From positions 124,001-188,000 of the forward strand of contig JAPOPC010000018.1 of NCBI GenBank assembly GCA_026713105.1: a stretch of 64,000 nt of DNA, written 5' to 3'. Source of the stretch: Acidimicrobiaceae bacterium. GTDB taxonomy: Bacteria; Actinomycetota; Acidimicrobiia; Acidimicrobiales; Poriferisodalaceae. A model generated the notes under the pieces. The model saw nothing but the letters and a program-made list of their open reading frames with translations, had not been told where the DNA came from and searched no databases. The position numbers were made by a program, and so were the translations under genes. Numbering within the stretch: position 1 is the stretch's first letter; every line of letters starts with the position of its first letter. This document shows positions 42,458 through 51,800 of this stretch, piece by piece.

Positions 42458-43741
42458 ATGAACGTGACCAGCGAATCGCCGGAAGCTGGTGTGCCATACC
42501 GCCCCAGGGTCGTCGATGACGCTCTTCAAGCCCGCTTGCGGTCGGCGCCCACCGTGGTCATCGACGGCGTCCGCGGCTGCGGCAAGACGGCCACGGCGCA
42601 GCAGCAGGCAGCCAGCGAGGTTTTCTTCGATGTAGACCCCAATGCTCTGGACATTGCCCGTGTCAATCCCGCGCTACTGCTTGATGGTGCAGAACCACGT
42701 TTGCTTGACGAGTGGCATTTCGCACCCCAAATCTGGAACCATGTCCGCCGTGCCAGCGACGCGGGGCGTCGGCCGGGCCGCTTCATCCTGACTGGCTCCG
42801 CGATGCCGACTGACGACATCGTCCGCCACACCGGTGCCGGCCGAATCTCGCGAATTCTGATGCGGCCGATGACCCTGTTTGAGAGCGGGCATTCGACAGG
42901 CGTTGTCTCGTTTGCAGACTTGCTGGCTTCCGGACACGTTGCAGCGCCGCCTGCAGACACTTCCTTGCCGACACTCATCGAGGCCACATGTCGCGGCGGT
43001 TGGCCGGGCGCGCTCAACTTCGATCTCCCCGATGCACTGCTCTTTGTACGCGACCATCTCGACGAGGTACGAAGGGCAGATGTGGACGGCGGCGCCTCCG
43101 GCCGACGCGATCCAGCCCGACTTCAACGGCTCATGCAGTCGCTTGCACGCAATACTGCGACCGAGGTGGCCGCGGCCACGCTGGCTGCCGACGCAGGCGG
43201 TGAGCAGTCGTTGCACCTGGACACTGTGCGCAGCTATCTTGACGAGCTAGAACGTTTGTATGTTGTAGAGAATCAGCCAGCTTGGTCAGTCCGCCTACGT
43301 TCGCGTTCTCGCCTGCGCTCGACACCCAAGCGGCACTTCGTGGATCCTTCGCTCGCAGTGGCGGCTCTGCGCACGGGACCAAAACGACTGCTTGCCGACC
43401 TCAGCTTTTTTGGCCTGCTCTTCGAGTCACTCGCGGTGCGCGACCTGCGCGTCTACGCGGGGGTCAATGACGGCGAGGTGTTCCACTACCGCGACAACAC
43501 CGGTCTGGAGATCGACGCCATCGTCGAAACGGGCGCCGGCGACTGGATCGCCGCCGAAGTCAAGCTTGGCGGCGCAGACCGCATCCAGGAAGCCGCGCGC
43601 AATCTCCTCAAGCTGCGCGAGCGGGTTGACACCTCAGTGGTAGGCGAACCAGCCAAGCTGGTCGTCATAACGGCGTTCGGCTACGCCTACGACCGCCCCG
43701 ATGGCGTCGCCATCGTCCCCATCACCACCGTCGGCCCCTGA
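42458..43741 (+). CDS. AAA+ ATPase with C-terminal DUF4143
   Basis: This 427-residue protein has an N-terminal ATPase with Walker A DGVRGCGKTATAQQ (about 33-46) and a sensor region RFILTGSAM. Its C-terminal DUF4143 includes FGLLFESLAVRDLRVYAG, then VFHYRDNTGLEIDAIVET and WIAAEVKLGG, whose D and E-x-K match a PD-(D/E)xK nuclease-like fold. The family is widespread in prokaryotes with no settled function. ATG 42458 has AAGGAG upstream. The iterated repeats in front of it are the notable feature. Related proteins sit in variable genome regions. Confidence 0.85.
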   Translation: MNVTSESPEAGVPYRPRVVDDALQARLRSAPTVVIDGVRGCGKTATAQQQAASEVFFDVDPNALDIARVNPALLLDGAEPRLLDEWHFAPQIWNHVRRASDAGRRPGRFILTGSAMPTDDIVRHTGAGRISRILMRPMTLFESGHSTGVVSFADLLASGHVAAPPADTSLPTLIEATCRGGWPGALNFDLPDALLFVRDHLDEVRRADVDGGASGRRDPARLQRLMQSLARNTATEVAAATLAADAGGEQSLHLDTVRSYLDELERLYVVENQPAWSVRLRSRSRLRSTPKRHFVDPSLAVAALRTGPKRLLADLSFFGLLFESLAVRDLRVYAGVNDGEVFHYRDNTGLEIDAIVETGAGDWIAAEVKLGGADRIQEAARNLLKLRERVDTSVVGEPAKLVVITAFGYAYDRPDGVAIVPITTVGP

Positions 43742-44131
43742 CTTCGCCGAGCGGTCGGATCGGCTTATCATGCGGATAGAGCGGGGAGGGAAATCGACCC
43801 GAACGGCACCAAACCGACGTCGCTGAAGCCTTGGGGAAGGGGAAGGTGTTGTAAGAGCGTTAGCGGATAGGCGCTGACCTGCGGAAACGTCCGACCGGCT
43901 GCTGACCGCGGCAACGCCCTTGACCTGCTGCTCTGCTGAGCCTCCCGAACACTTGGCCAAAACTGGCTGAACGCAGCCTCACCTATCCGCGCGGCCTCTA
44001 AACGACCCCAACGGAGAACAGGTAGCCGCTCTTCATTCGGCCTGCGATGGCACTCACCAAGGCCATATGGATGGCTGAATAAGGAACCCCTGTAGTTTCT
44101 GGCGAATCTGGCAAGCCGTGTTAATCGGTCA
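43742..44131. other. Intergenic, 390 bp, no gene recognised
   Basis: This is the gap between the ATPase gene and the leftward small-protein candidate. A 160-codon minus-strand open frame crosses it (43768-44250), but its composition (many Ser, Arg, Leu without pattern) looks like chance. No RNA, terminator or repeat stood out. Confidence 0.4.
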
Positions 44132-44338
44132 TCACTTGTATTGATCCTCGGGCAGCCAGTCGGCAAGCACGATCCGAGACTCTGAGCATGCGACAGCCTC
44201 GCCGCCGTTGCCGCCGACACTTGAACGCACGATCTCGCTTCCGCAGCCACAAGCGCAGTCGCCGTTCAAGAGACGATGGCGCACGCCATCACGCTCTACG
44301 TCGTATCGCCGCCAACCGCTTTGCTCACGGTACTTCAC
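44132..44338 (-). CDS. Possible small cysteine-cluster protein
   Basis: This 68-codon frame reads GVRHRLLNGDCACGCGSEIV in the middle; the CACGCG cluster resembles a small zinc ribbon half. It starts GTG 44338 with GCGGGG upstream and lies 40 bp after the small lipoprotein gene on the same strand, ending ADWLPEDQYK. The composition is protein-like but no family is recognised and only one Cys cluster is seen. It may be real or a chance frame. Confidence 0.35.
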   Translation of the reverse strand: MKYREQSGWRRYDVERDGVRHRLLNGDCACGCGSEIVRSSVGGNGGEAVACSESRIVLADWLPEDQYK

Positions 44339-44378
44339 GCCCCGCAGTATGGCGCGTTCAGCCTGTTCGCACTGCCAC

Positions 44379-44756
44379 TCAGCCGCAGGCTTCGTCTTCG
44401 GCGTCCTCTATCCAGCGCAACCGTTCCTCAGTCCGCTCGATGCTCTCAGCGACCGTTCGGGACAGCGCCCGTTCAAGCGAAGTGTCGTGCGCAAGCGAAT
44501 AACTACGAGCGATTGTCATATCGATATCTGCCGGTTCGCGGATTCCGTCAAGAATCTGCTGCCTGTCATCGCGATACAAGCGATGTCCAGTTGCCACCGT
44601 TCGCCAGTCTGCGCATCCGTCGCCGTCCGGCAGTTCCTTGGCGACCACGCTGCTTATCTCCCACATTTCGTTTCTGGCTTCGTCGCAAGCTGCGCACGGC
44701 TGCGAGCATCCTGCGACCACCAAAGCCAGCACAACGAACGCAATGAGTCGGCTCAT
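44379..44756 (-). CDS. Small putative lipoprotein
   Basis: This 125-residue protein begins MSRLIAFVVLALVVAGC, a clear lipoprotein signal with lipobox VVAGC and C17 as the lipidated residue. The mature part is rich in acidic and Arg residues with Cys-Ala-Ala-Cys soon after the anchor (QPCAACDEARNEMW) and no known family. ATG 44756 follows AAGGAGGGAA, an excellent ribosome-binding site. The start region is one arm of an inverted repeat (44749-44829). The longer frame to 45143 is a shadow of the MmeI-like remnant. Confidence 0.7.
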   Translation of the reverse strand: MSRLIAFVVLALVVAGCSQPCAACDEARNEMWEISSVVAKELPDGDGCADWRTVATGHRLYRDDRQQILDGIREPADIDMTIARSYSLAHDTSLERALSRTVAESIERTEERLRWIEDAEDEACG

Positions 44757-44829
44757 GGTTCCCTCCTTGCAGGAATCCGGCTGTTGTTTGAACCCAATAG
44801 CTGCGGCAGCAGGAGGAAACCATGAGCCG
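44749..44829. repeat. Inverted repeat carrying a ribosome-binding site and start codon on each arm
   Basis: AGGAGGAAACCATGAGCCG (44811-44829) and its reverse complement at 44749-44767 match at 18 of 19 positions, separated by 43 bp. Each arm contains the Shine-Dalgarno and ATG AGC CG start of a frame. The minus arm starts the small lipoprotein; the plus arm opens a 65-codon frame without recognisable product. The MmeI-like remnant runs through it. Confidence 0.6.
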
Positions 44830-45463
44830 AATTCCCTGCCCAAGCGCTGGCGTGCTGCGGGGCAACAGTGTTGTTGCGTGCGATGGTCAATCTGCGGAAG
44901 GCTGTTCGCACCAAGAACCGCTTCAGATCGTCGCCTCGGCAACCCGACTTGTCGGGCGCGTCGTGCGGACGGCCCCTCAGTTTCGAAGCCTCGATGTTGA
45001 CCGGGTCCTCTTCCCGTAGCGCCCGTCGCCGCAGACCCACGATGAACGCGAAGTTCTCGACCTGATTCGACAGCTCGGCCAGCGAGAACCGGATCTCCTC
45101 CCGGGTGTCGCGGTCCAGCAGTTCGAACGTCTTGAAGTCGCACAGCAGCTGATAGCGCGGCCGCTCACGTTCAGCAATGGCGTCAAAGTAAGCGCCCGCC
45201 TGCTCGGCCGCGGCTACAAGGCTGCGCCCTGCGCTCTTCTGCTCGACAAGTAGCACGCCCGGCCAGAACAGGTCGATGAACCCATGTGTGTTGTCCAGCT
45301 TCTTGACGTGCTCTTCGTAACGGGCCACGTCTCGTCGGCGCTTGCCAAAGACCTCGAAGAACTCGTTGTAGAAGGTTTGTGTCTCGCCCTTCTCGTGGGA
45401 TGCGTCCGCCCACTCCCCAGCGAACTGGGCAGCACGCACCCTGATCTCGTTCCACGAGAGCAT
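44753..45463 (-). pseudogene. Truncated MmeI-like type IIG restriction-modification gene
   Basis: The first ~190 residues match the N-terminal nuclease and helical spacer of MmeI/YeeA-type single-chain restriction-methylation enzymes. Seen are AQFAGEWADASHEKGETQTFYNEFFEVFG, then GFIDLFWPGVLLVEQKSAG with D64, E74 and K76, and VNIEASKLRGRPHDAPDKSG. After DLKRFLVRTAF (about 44895) the family sequence stops and unrelated residues run to 44753. The methyltransferase and target-recognition domains, normally some 700 more residues, are absent. ATG 45463 is the original start. This is a dead remnant, not an active enzyme. Confidence 0.82.
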
Positions 45464-45493
45464 CACGGCAACCTAGCGGGCAGGCTCGAATGA

Positions 45494-45512
45494 ATCCCGC
45501 TCATGCGGGGAT
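45494..45512. repeat. Short palindrome ATCCCGC-TCAT-GCGGGGAT
   Basis: This 7-bp-stem hairpin (one extra G on the right arm) lies between the MmeI-like remnant and the CoxL-like gene. The core resembles the hairpin of some type I-E CRISPR repeats, but the flanks do not match and there is no second copy. It could equally be a terminator for the leftward CoxL-like gene. Confidence 0.3.
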
Positions 45513-45552
45513 GCTGCTCGATTGTGGTTACTCGACTGATGAAGCGGTGGAA

Positions 45553-47865
45553 TCAGGCGCTCTGGAGGGCCCGCCAGACGTTCTGGGGGCTGCAGGGCAT
45601 GTCGATGTGGTCGATGCCGAGGTGGGCGACGGCGTCGCATACCGCGTTGTGCACCGCCGGTGTGGAGCCGATCGTTCCCGACTCGCCGATGCCCTTCGCA
45701 CCCAGGGGGTTGCGCGGGCTGGCCGTCTCGGTGTTGGACACCTCGAAGCTGGGCAGCTCTGCGGCCGAGGGCACCAGGTAGTCCATCAGGCTGGCGTTCA
45801 GCGGGTTCGCATCGCCGTCGTATTCCACGTGCTCGTACAGCGCTTGTGCGACGCCTTGTGCGATGCCGCCGTGCTGCTGGCCGTTCACGATCATCGGGTT
45901 CATGATGGTGCCGCAGTCGTCCACCGCCACATGGCGCAGCAGTTCGACCTCGCCGGTCTCGCGGTCAACCTCGACGACCGCCACGTGAGAGCCGAACGGG
46001 AACGTCGAATCGGTCCCGTCGAAGTTCTCCTCGGCCATGAGGCCTGCCTCGATGCCCGAGGGGCGGGCGCTGTCGTCGTTGGCGAGTTTGGCGATGTCGG
46101 CCCAGCTCACTGAGCTGGTCGGCACACCGGCGACCGCCAAGCCGCCTTCGGCCACCACGATGTCGTCGGCGGAGGCCTCCAACAGGTGGGCGGCGAGCTG
46201 CTTGCCCTTCTCGAGCACCGCCTGGCTGGACAGGTACACCGCCGAGCCTGCGGTCTGCAGCGACCGCGAACCCAGCGTGCCGGCACCCGAGGGGACCTCT
46301 GCGGTGTCGGCGTCGACGTGAGTCACGTCTTCCATGGCGATGCCGAGCACGCCCTCGACGATCTGGCTGAAGGCCGTGTCGTGCCCTTGGCCGTGGCTGG
46401 AGGTGCCGACCCGAATCGTGGCCGTGCCGTCGTCGTGAACCTCCGTGCTGCCGTATTCCACGTGCAGCCCCACTGGGGCGGTGATCTCCACGTAGGACGA
46501 CACGCCGATGCCGATCATCTTGGAGTCGCCCGAGTCACGCCTGGCCTGCTGCTCGGAACGCAGCTCTGCGTAACCCGATGCTTCGAGCACCGCATCGAGC
46601 GCCCGCTCGTATTCGCCTGAGTCGTAGCTCACCCCAGTCTGCAACGCGGTGGGGAACGCATCTGGCTGCAGGTAGTTCTTGCGGCGAATCTCTGCGGCGT
46701 CCATGCCGATCGCAGCGGCGGCCTTGTCGAGGATTCGCTCCACCATCTGGGTGGCCTCTGGTCGCCCGGCGCCCCGGTAGGCGCCGATCGGCGTGGTGTT
46801 GGTGATCACTGTCAGCGACTGGAAGTCGATGACCGGAATGTCGTAGACGGCTTGGCTGAGCATGCCGGTCAGCATCGGCAGGATCGCTCCGATGATCGGA
46901 TACGCGCCGGCGTCGGCGATCACGTTCGCCTTGAGGCCCACGATGTTGCCGTCGTTGCCCACGCCGAGTTCGACATTCATGACCATGGCGCGGCCTTGCA
47001 CCATCGACAGCATGTTCTCGGTTCGGTTCTCGGTCCAGCGAACTGGCCGGGAGAGTTCTTGGGCCGCCCTGCCGACCACGATGTATTCGGGGTACACCGC
47101 TGCCTTGGGGCCGAATCCGCCACCCACCCACGGCGCGGTCACTCGCAGCTGCTCGGCCTCGAGGCCGAGGGCGGGGGCGAGCGCTTCGTGCTGGGAATGA
47201 GCGTTCTGGACCGACACGTGCATCGTCATGGTGCCGTCGTTGCCCGGCACGGCGACGCAGCCATTGGGCTCCATGGGCGCGCCGGCCAGACGTTGGGTGA
47301 CGATGCGCTCGGAAACGACATGATCAGCGCCGGCCAGTGCATCGACGCCGGGGCGCTCACCGGTCTCTTCATCTGGCCCGGGGATCGCGAAGGGGAAGCA
47401 CACGTTGGACTGCTGGCCCTCCCATACGACGGGTGAGTCGGGGTCGGCAGCTCGCTCGAAATCAGAAACGACCGGCAGCGGGCTGTAGTCCACGTAGACG
47501 GCCTCTGCAGCGTCGTTGGCCTGCGCCTGGGTGCCTGCCACAACCATTGCCACCATGTCGCCGACGAAGCGGACACGACCGGCGGCGAGCGGCGGACGGT
47601 TGAAGTCCGGCGGCATCATCGGGAAGCCTTGGAATGCGTCCATCGACAGGTTGTCGGCGGTGTAGACCGCCAAGACGCCCGGCATCGATGCTGCCTCGGA
47701 GGTGTCGATCGAGGTGATCTCGGCGTGCGCTTCGGTTGAGCGGACGAAGGCAACCACAGCCGCATCGACATCGAGGTCGTCGACGTAGTGATTGGCGCCG
47801 GTCAGCAGCCCAGGATCTTCCTTGCGTTGGACGGCATTCCCAAGAATCGAGCCCGATGCGGCCAT
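45553..47865 (-). CDS. Form-II CoxL-like molybdopterin-binding hydroxylase subunit
   Basis: This 770-residue large subunit is of the xanthine dehydrogenase/CO dehydrogenase family. VGGGFGPKAAVYPEY is the molybdopterin-binding entry. The active-site loop reads AYRGAGR (about 362-368), the form-II signature, and not AYxCSFR of true CO dehydrogenase. The catalytic glutamate lies in LGAKGIGESGT near the C-terminus. ATG 47865 follows AAGGGGGCAAGTG. Medium (FAD) and small (2Fe-2S) subunits normally adjoin but are absent here, so partners must be elsewhere or the gene is solitary. The substrate is unknown. Confidence 0.9.
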   Translation of the reverse strand: MAASGSILGNAVQRKEDPGLLTGANHYVDDLDVDAAVVAFVRSTEAHAEITSIDTSEAASMPGVLAVYTADNLSMDAFQGFPMMPPDFNRPPLAAGRVRFVGDMVAMVVAGTQAQANDAAEAVYVDYSPLPVVSDFERAADPDSPVVWEGQQSNVCFPFAIPGPDEETGERPGVDALAGADHVVSERIVTQRLAGAPMEPNGCVAVPGNDGTMTMHVSVQNAHSQHEALAPALGLEAEQLRVTAPWVGGGFGPKAAVYPEYIVVGRAAQELSRPVRWTENRTENMLSMVQGRAMVMNVELGVGNDGNIVGLKANVIADAGAYPIIGAILPMLTGMLSQAVYDIPVIDFQSLTVITNTTPIGAYRGAGRPEATQMVERILDKAAAAIGMDAAEIRRKNYLQPDAFPTALQTGVSYDSGEYERALDAVLEASGYAELRSEQQARRDSGDSKMIGIGVSSYVEITAPVGLHVEYGSTEVHDDGTATIRVGTSSHGQGHDTAFSQIVEGVLGIAMEDVTHVDADTAEVPSGAGTLGSRSLQTAGSAVYLSSQAVLEKGKQLAAHLLEASADDIVVAEGGLAVAGVPTSSVSWADIAKLANDDSARPSGIEAGLMAEENFDGTDSTFPFGSHVAVVEVDRETGEVELLRHVAVDDCGTIMNPMIVNGQQHGGIAQGVAQALYEHVEYDGDANPLNASLMDYLVPSAAELPSFEVSNTETASPRNPLGAKGIGESGTIGSTPAVHNAVCDAVAHLGIDHIDMPCSPQNVWRALQSA

Positions 47866-48020
47866 CACTTGCCCCCTTGTGGCTGACGCTGCGCGGGCAG
47901 CGTCGACGTACGTTCACAACAGCGTGCCCGACCATGCGCTACGGCCCGGCATCAGCCGCGACAGTAGCCCAATGCCGAAGCGGCGCTGTTCGTCAGATTG
48001 GCTGCTGGAGCAAGGGCTGC

Positions 48021-48818
48021 TCAGGTCTCGTTCGACCTGGCGGCGGCGCGGTCGAGCGATGCCAGCCAGCTCGCCACGGTGTGCGCCGCGAGGCCCGGGT
48101 TCTCGCACATCCACCAGTGGCCAACATCGAGCAGCTCGGTGACCCGTGCCCCGGCGCGCTTGGCGATGCGGCGATGCATGGCGCCGCCGCCGGTGAAGTG
48201 GTCACCTGCTGCCAAGATGCACAGTCCGGGCCGCTGGCCGGCTGCGGCGATGTTGAAGCCGAGGTTGGCCATGGCGGGCTGCGCCGCGTCGCGGTAGAGC
48301 GCCAGGATGCACCGCCCCATGTCGGCGTTGATGTGCGGCGCGACCGCTGCAGCCACATCGGCACCCATGCCGAGGCCGGCATAGAACTCGACTCGTTCGG
48401 CATCAGGACGGCTGATCATGCGCTCGATCGACGCGTCGCCTCGGGGGGCCTGCCATAGCTGGGCCGCGTCATGCCAGACGTAGTCGGGATCGAACAGGCC
48501 GATCACATCGGTGCACCACGAGCGAATCAGATCGGGGCGCTCCATGGCGATGCGCATGACGTGCCCACCGCCCCAGTCATGCCCCACCAGGTCGATGTGG
48601 GACGCGCCTGCGGTGCGCAGCCGTTCCAGCTCTGCCGCGAGCCAGTCCCGATACTCGCTCATGGTGGCGCCGAAGCTGTCGGGCGCGGGCGCGCCGAATC
48701 CAGGCGGCGACAGCGCTACGACGTCGGAGGGGCCGACGCCATGCCGCGCAAGGGCGACGCGCATCGGATCCCAAATGGCGGTTGTCTCGGGATTGCCGTG
48801 AACGAGCACGAGCGTCAT
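48021..48818 (-). CDS. Alpha/beta hydrolase of the epoxide hydrolase/haloalkanoate dehalogenase type
   Basis: This 265-residue protein has LVLVHGNPETTAIWDPM (oxyanion) and VGHDWGGGHVMRIA, where Asp is the nucleophile as in epoxide hydrolases and haloacetate dehalogenases. The final His lies in LLDVGHWWMCENP. ATG 48818 is a normal start. It sits between the CoxL-like gene and the hydantoinase fusion, all leftward. The HGNPETTAIW stretch is typical of the dehalogenase-like branch, but the substrate cannot be told apart by eye. Confidence 0.87.
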   Translation of the reverse strand: MTLVLVHGNPETTAIWDPMRVALARHGVGPSDVVALSPPGFGAPAPDSFGATMSEYRDWLAAELERLRTAGASHIDLVGHDWGGGHVMRIAMERPDLIRSWCTDVIGLFDPDYVWHDAAQLWQAPRGDASIERMISRPDAERVEFYAGLGMGADVAAAVAPHINADMGRCILALYRDAAQPAMANLGFNIAAAGQRPGLCILAAGDHFTGGGAMHRRIAKRAGARVTELLDVGHWWMCENPGLAAHTVASWLASLDRAAARSNET

Positions 48819-48868
48819 GGCGAACGTCTCCCTGTTCGGACGTCTGTGTGTAGGTCTGTGGCCGGAGC

Positions 48869-51800
48869 TCAGGCGGTCGGCACAGCCGTTCGGCCGGCTG
48901 CCCGCAGCCGAGTGGTTGCTTCGACGTCAATGGATCGACCATCGTCGCCGATCACGACGCCGTAGTCGCGGCGGGCGCCCTCGACGCTGACGACCTCGTC
49001 CATGACGTCGCGCAGCACTGATGCCGGCTCACGCTCGAAGGCGTCGCCCCAGCCGCCCCCGCCTGGTGTGTCGGCGATCATGCGTGCGGGACCCATCCGC
49101 TTGATGCCGTACTTGGGAGGCACGAACGTCGGCCCATCGGCATCGGTGTCGACCGGGGCGATCCACTCCAGGCCGACCCCGCCGGTGCCGCCGCCGCGCA
49201 CACCGTGGCCCGATGGGGTGTCGAGGCCTTCAGCTCGGAACGACCAGATGGCAGGCTCCAGAATGTCGGCCTCGTACCGCACGCCGGTGCCGCCGCGTTG
49301 TTGCCCCGGACCGGCGTTGTCGCAGCGCTGTTCGTGGCGGACGTAACGCACGGGGTACATCTGCTCGTGGAACTCCAGGTTCGGCAGGTCGAGGCCGCCG
49401 AGCGTGATGAGGTGCCCCATCTGCGGGAAGCCGTCGCGCTCCGCGGTCGCACCCGGTGTGGCCATGGCATGCCATTGGTACATCACCCAGGTGGTGCCGT
49501 CGTCGCGGCGCCCGGCGACGTGCCCGTGCATGGTCTTGGACCAAGCTGCGCACGCCCGATCCGGGTCGGCCTGTGCCAGTGCCTGCCACACTGCGATCAC
49601 GATCTCATGTGCGACGAAGACGGTGTTCATCGTCATCGGGGCGGGCGGCAGTGCGTTGACGATGCTGCCCTGCGGGGCAATGATTGTCACCGGCCGGTAG
49701 GTGCCCTCGTTGCGTGGGATCGACGTGTCGAAGAACGACGACACGGCAAGGAACACCGACGAGTACGTGTTCGCCAACGAACTGTTCTTGAAGCCTTCGA
49801 TCTGGGGATCGGTACCGGTGAAATCGAGCGTCATCTCGTCGCCGTCGACGGTCATGTTCACTCGCACGGCGATGTCAGCAGGGCCGAAGCAGTCGTTGTC
49901 GGTGCGGTCCTCGCCGTAGTAGCTGCCGTCGGGCAGTGCGGTGATGGCGGTGCGCATTCGGCGCTCGCCGTGGGTGAGGACGCCGTCGAGGTAGGCGAGA
50001 TACGGCGCGACACCGAGCTCGGCGACCAGACCCAGGACACGCTCGGCGCCGATGCGGGTCGAGCCCAACATGGCGAGCAGGTCGCCGTCGAGCAGCTCGG
50101 GCGTCCGGCAGTTGATGAGCAGCAGTTCCCACAGGTCGTCTCGGACCTTGCCCTCCTCGATCAGCTTCATGACCGGCAGCCGGATGCCCTCTTGCCAGAT
50201 CTCGGTGGCCTCAGGGTTGTAGGTGCCTGCGATCCCGCCGCCGATGTCGGACTGGTGGGCACGGTTGCAGCAGAACCCCACGAGCGTGGGCTCGCCGCCG
50301 CTCTCAGGGCCACCTTCATCTGTGAACACAGGCCTCGCGATGACCCAGTCGGGCAGGTGGTTGCCGCCGGCCACGTACGGGTCCGACAGAAGGAACACAT
50401 CTTCTGGGTTGATGCGTCCCTCGTAACGCTTCAAGAGCGCCCGGACTGCAAAGCCGCCCCCGCCGGTGTGGATGGGGATGCCGTCGGCGTTGGCGACCAA
50501 TGTTCCGTCCGGCGTCGTCACGTAACAGGAGAAGTCGTGGCTCTGGCTGAAGATCGTGCTGCGCGCGGTGCGCGTCATGACCCAGCCCATGTGCTTGCTG
50601 ATCTGGTCGAGCCGGTTCTGCATGACTGCGAGCACGATCGGGTCCAGCCCGAATTCATCCGTTGCAGCCGCCGCCTCGCCGTTCGACCCGCTGCGGGATC
50701 GACCCGATTGGACGCTTCGGGACACAGCCGCGTCGCCTGAAGCTGAGCCCTCAGCGGTCTCGTCGGTGGGCGCGAGGTCGATGAACAGGTCGCCGTTCGC
50801 GTCCACCCACAGCCGGTCACCCGGTCGGGCCACGACAGTCGTGGTCAGCTCCTCGACCAGCGCTGGGCCCGTGATGGCGTGGCCGCGCCGCAGCACTTCG
50901 CCGTCGAAGACCGGAGTGTCGCACCAGCCGAAAGGCCCGTGCCATACCGAGCGTGTCTCGATGGGTTCGGGATCACCCACCGCAGGTGCGGTCTGCGAAG
51001 TGGCCACGTCGCCCGTCGAGGCGCGTGCCACGAGGCGAAGCGAGGCCACCATGATCGTGCCGTCAGTCTGGACGTGGCCGTACAACCGCTCGTATTCAGT
51101 CTCGAAGGCGGCCCGGACTGCGGCTGCGCCGATCCCGGAGGCATTCTCGGAGTAGGCAGGGACGCGGATGGTCCACAGCTGGCCCGGGTGATGCAGTTCC
51201 AGCTCGCAATCGAGCGTCACCTGTTCGGCAACGAATCCCTCGCCGTCCATCACCTCGAGTGCCTGGGCGCGCAGGGCGTCGAATCCGGCGTCAATATCGA
51301 CGGGGTCGAGTTCGTTGAGCGAACCCATCAAGAAGCGGGTGAAGTCCTGGCGAACGTCGGAGTGCAGCATCCCGATCGCACACAGGGCACCCGCATCGCG
51401 GGGCACATAGACGCGTTCACAGCCGAGTCCTGCAGCCACCGAGGCGCCGTGCATGGGGCCTGCACCTCCCGCAGCGACCATGGTGAAGCGCCGCGGTGAG
51501 TGGCCTCGCTCGATCGAGATGTGCTCGGTCGCACTGAGCAAGTGCTGCTCGACGACCTCGACGATGCCCGCGGCCGCCTCTTCGATAGCCATGCCGAGCG
51601 GCTCAGCGACGTGTGCGCGGATCGCCTCGCGTGCTGCGTCGATGTCGAGGTCCAACGTGCCGCCGGCGGACTTGCCCGGGCGAAGGCGGCCGAGGATCAG
51701 CTGGGCGTCGGTGACGGTGGGCAGCGTGCCGCCGTGGCCGTAGCACGCCGGGCCGGGGTCGGCGCCCGCGCCCTGCGGCCCGACGAAGAGCAGTCCGGCC

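Noticed and set aside
43768-44250. 160-codon minus-strand open frame after the DUF4143 gene
   Set aside because: It has no recognisable domain, composition looks random, and there is no convincing ribosome-binding site.
45553-47865. True aerobic CO dehydrogenase large subunit
   Set aside because: The active-site loop is AYRGAGR, not the AYxCSFR of form I, and the M and S subunits are absent.
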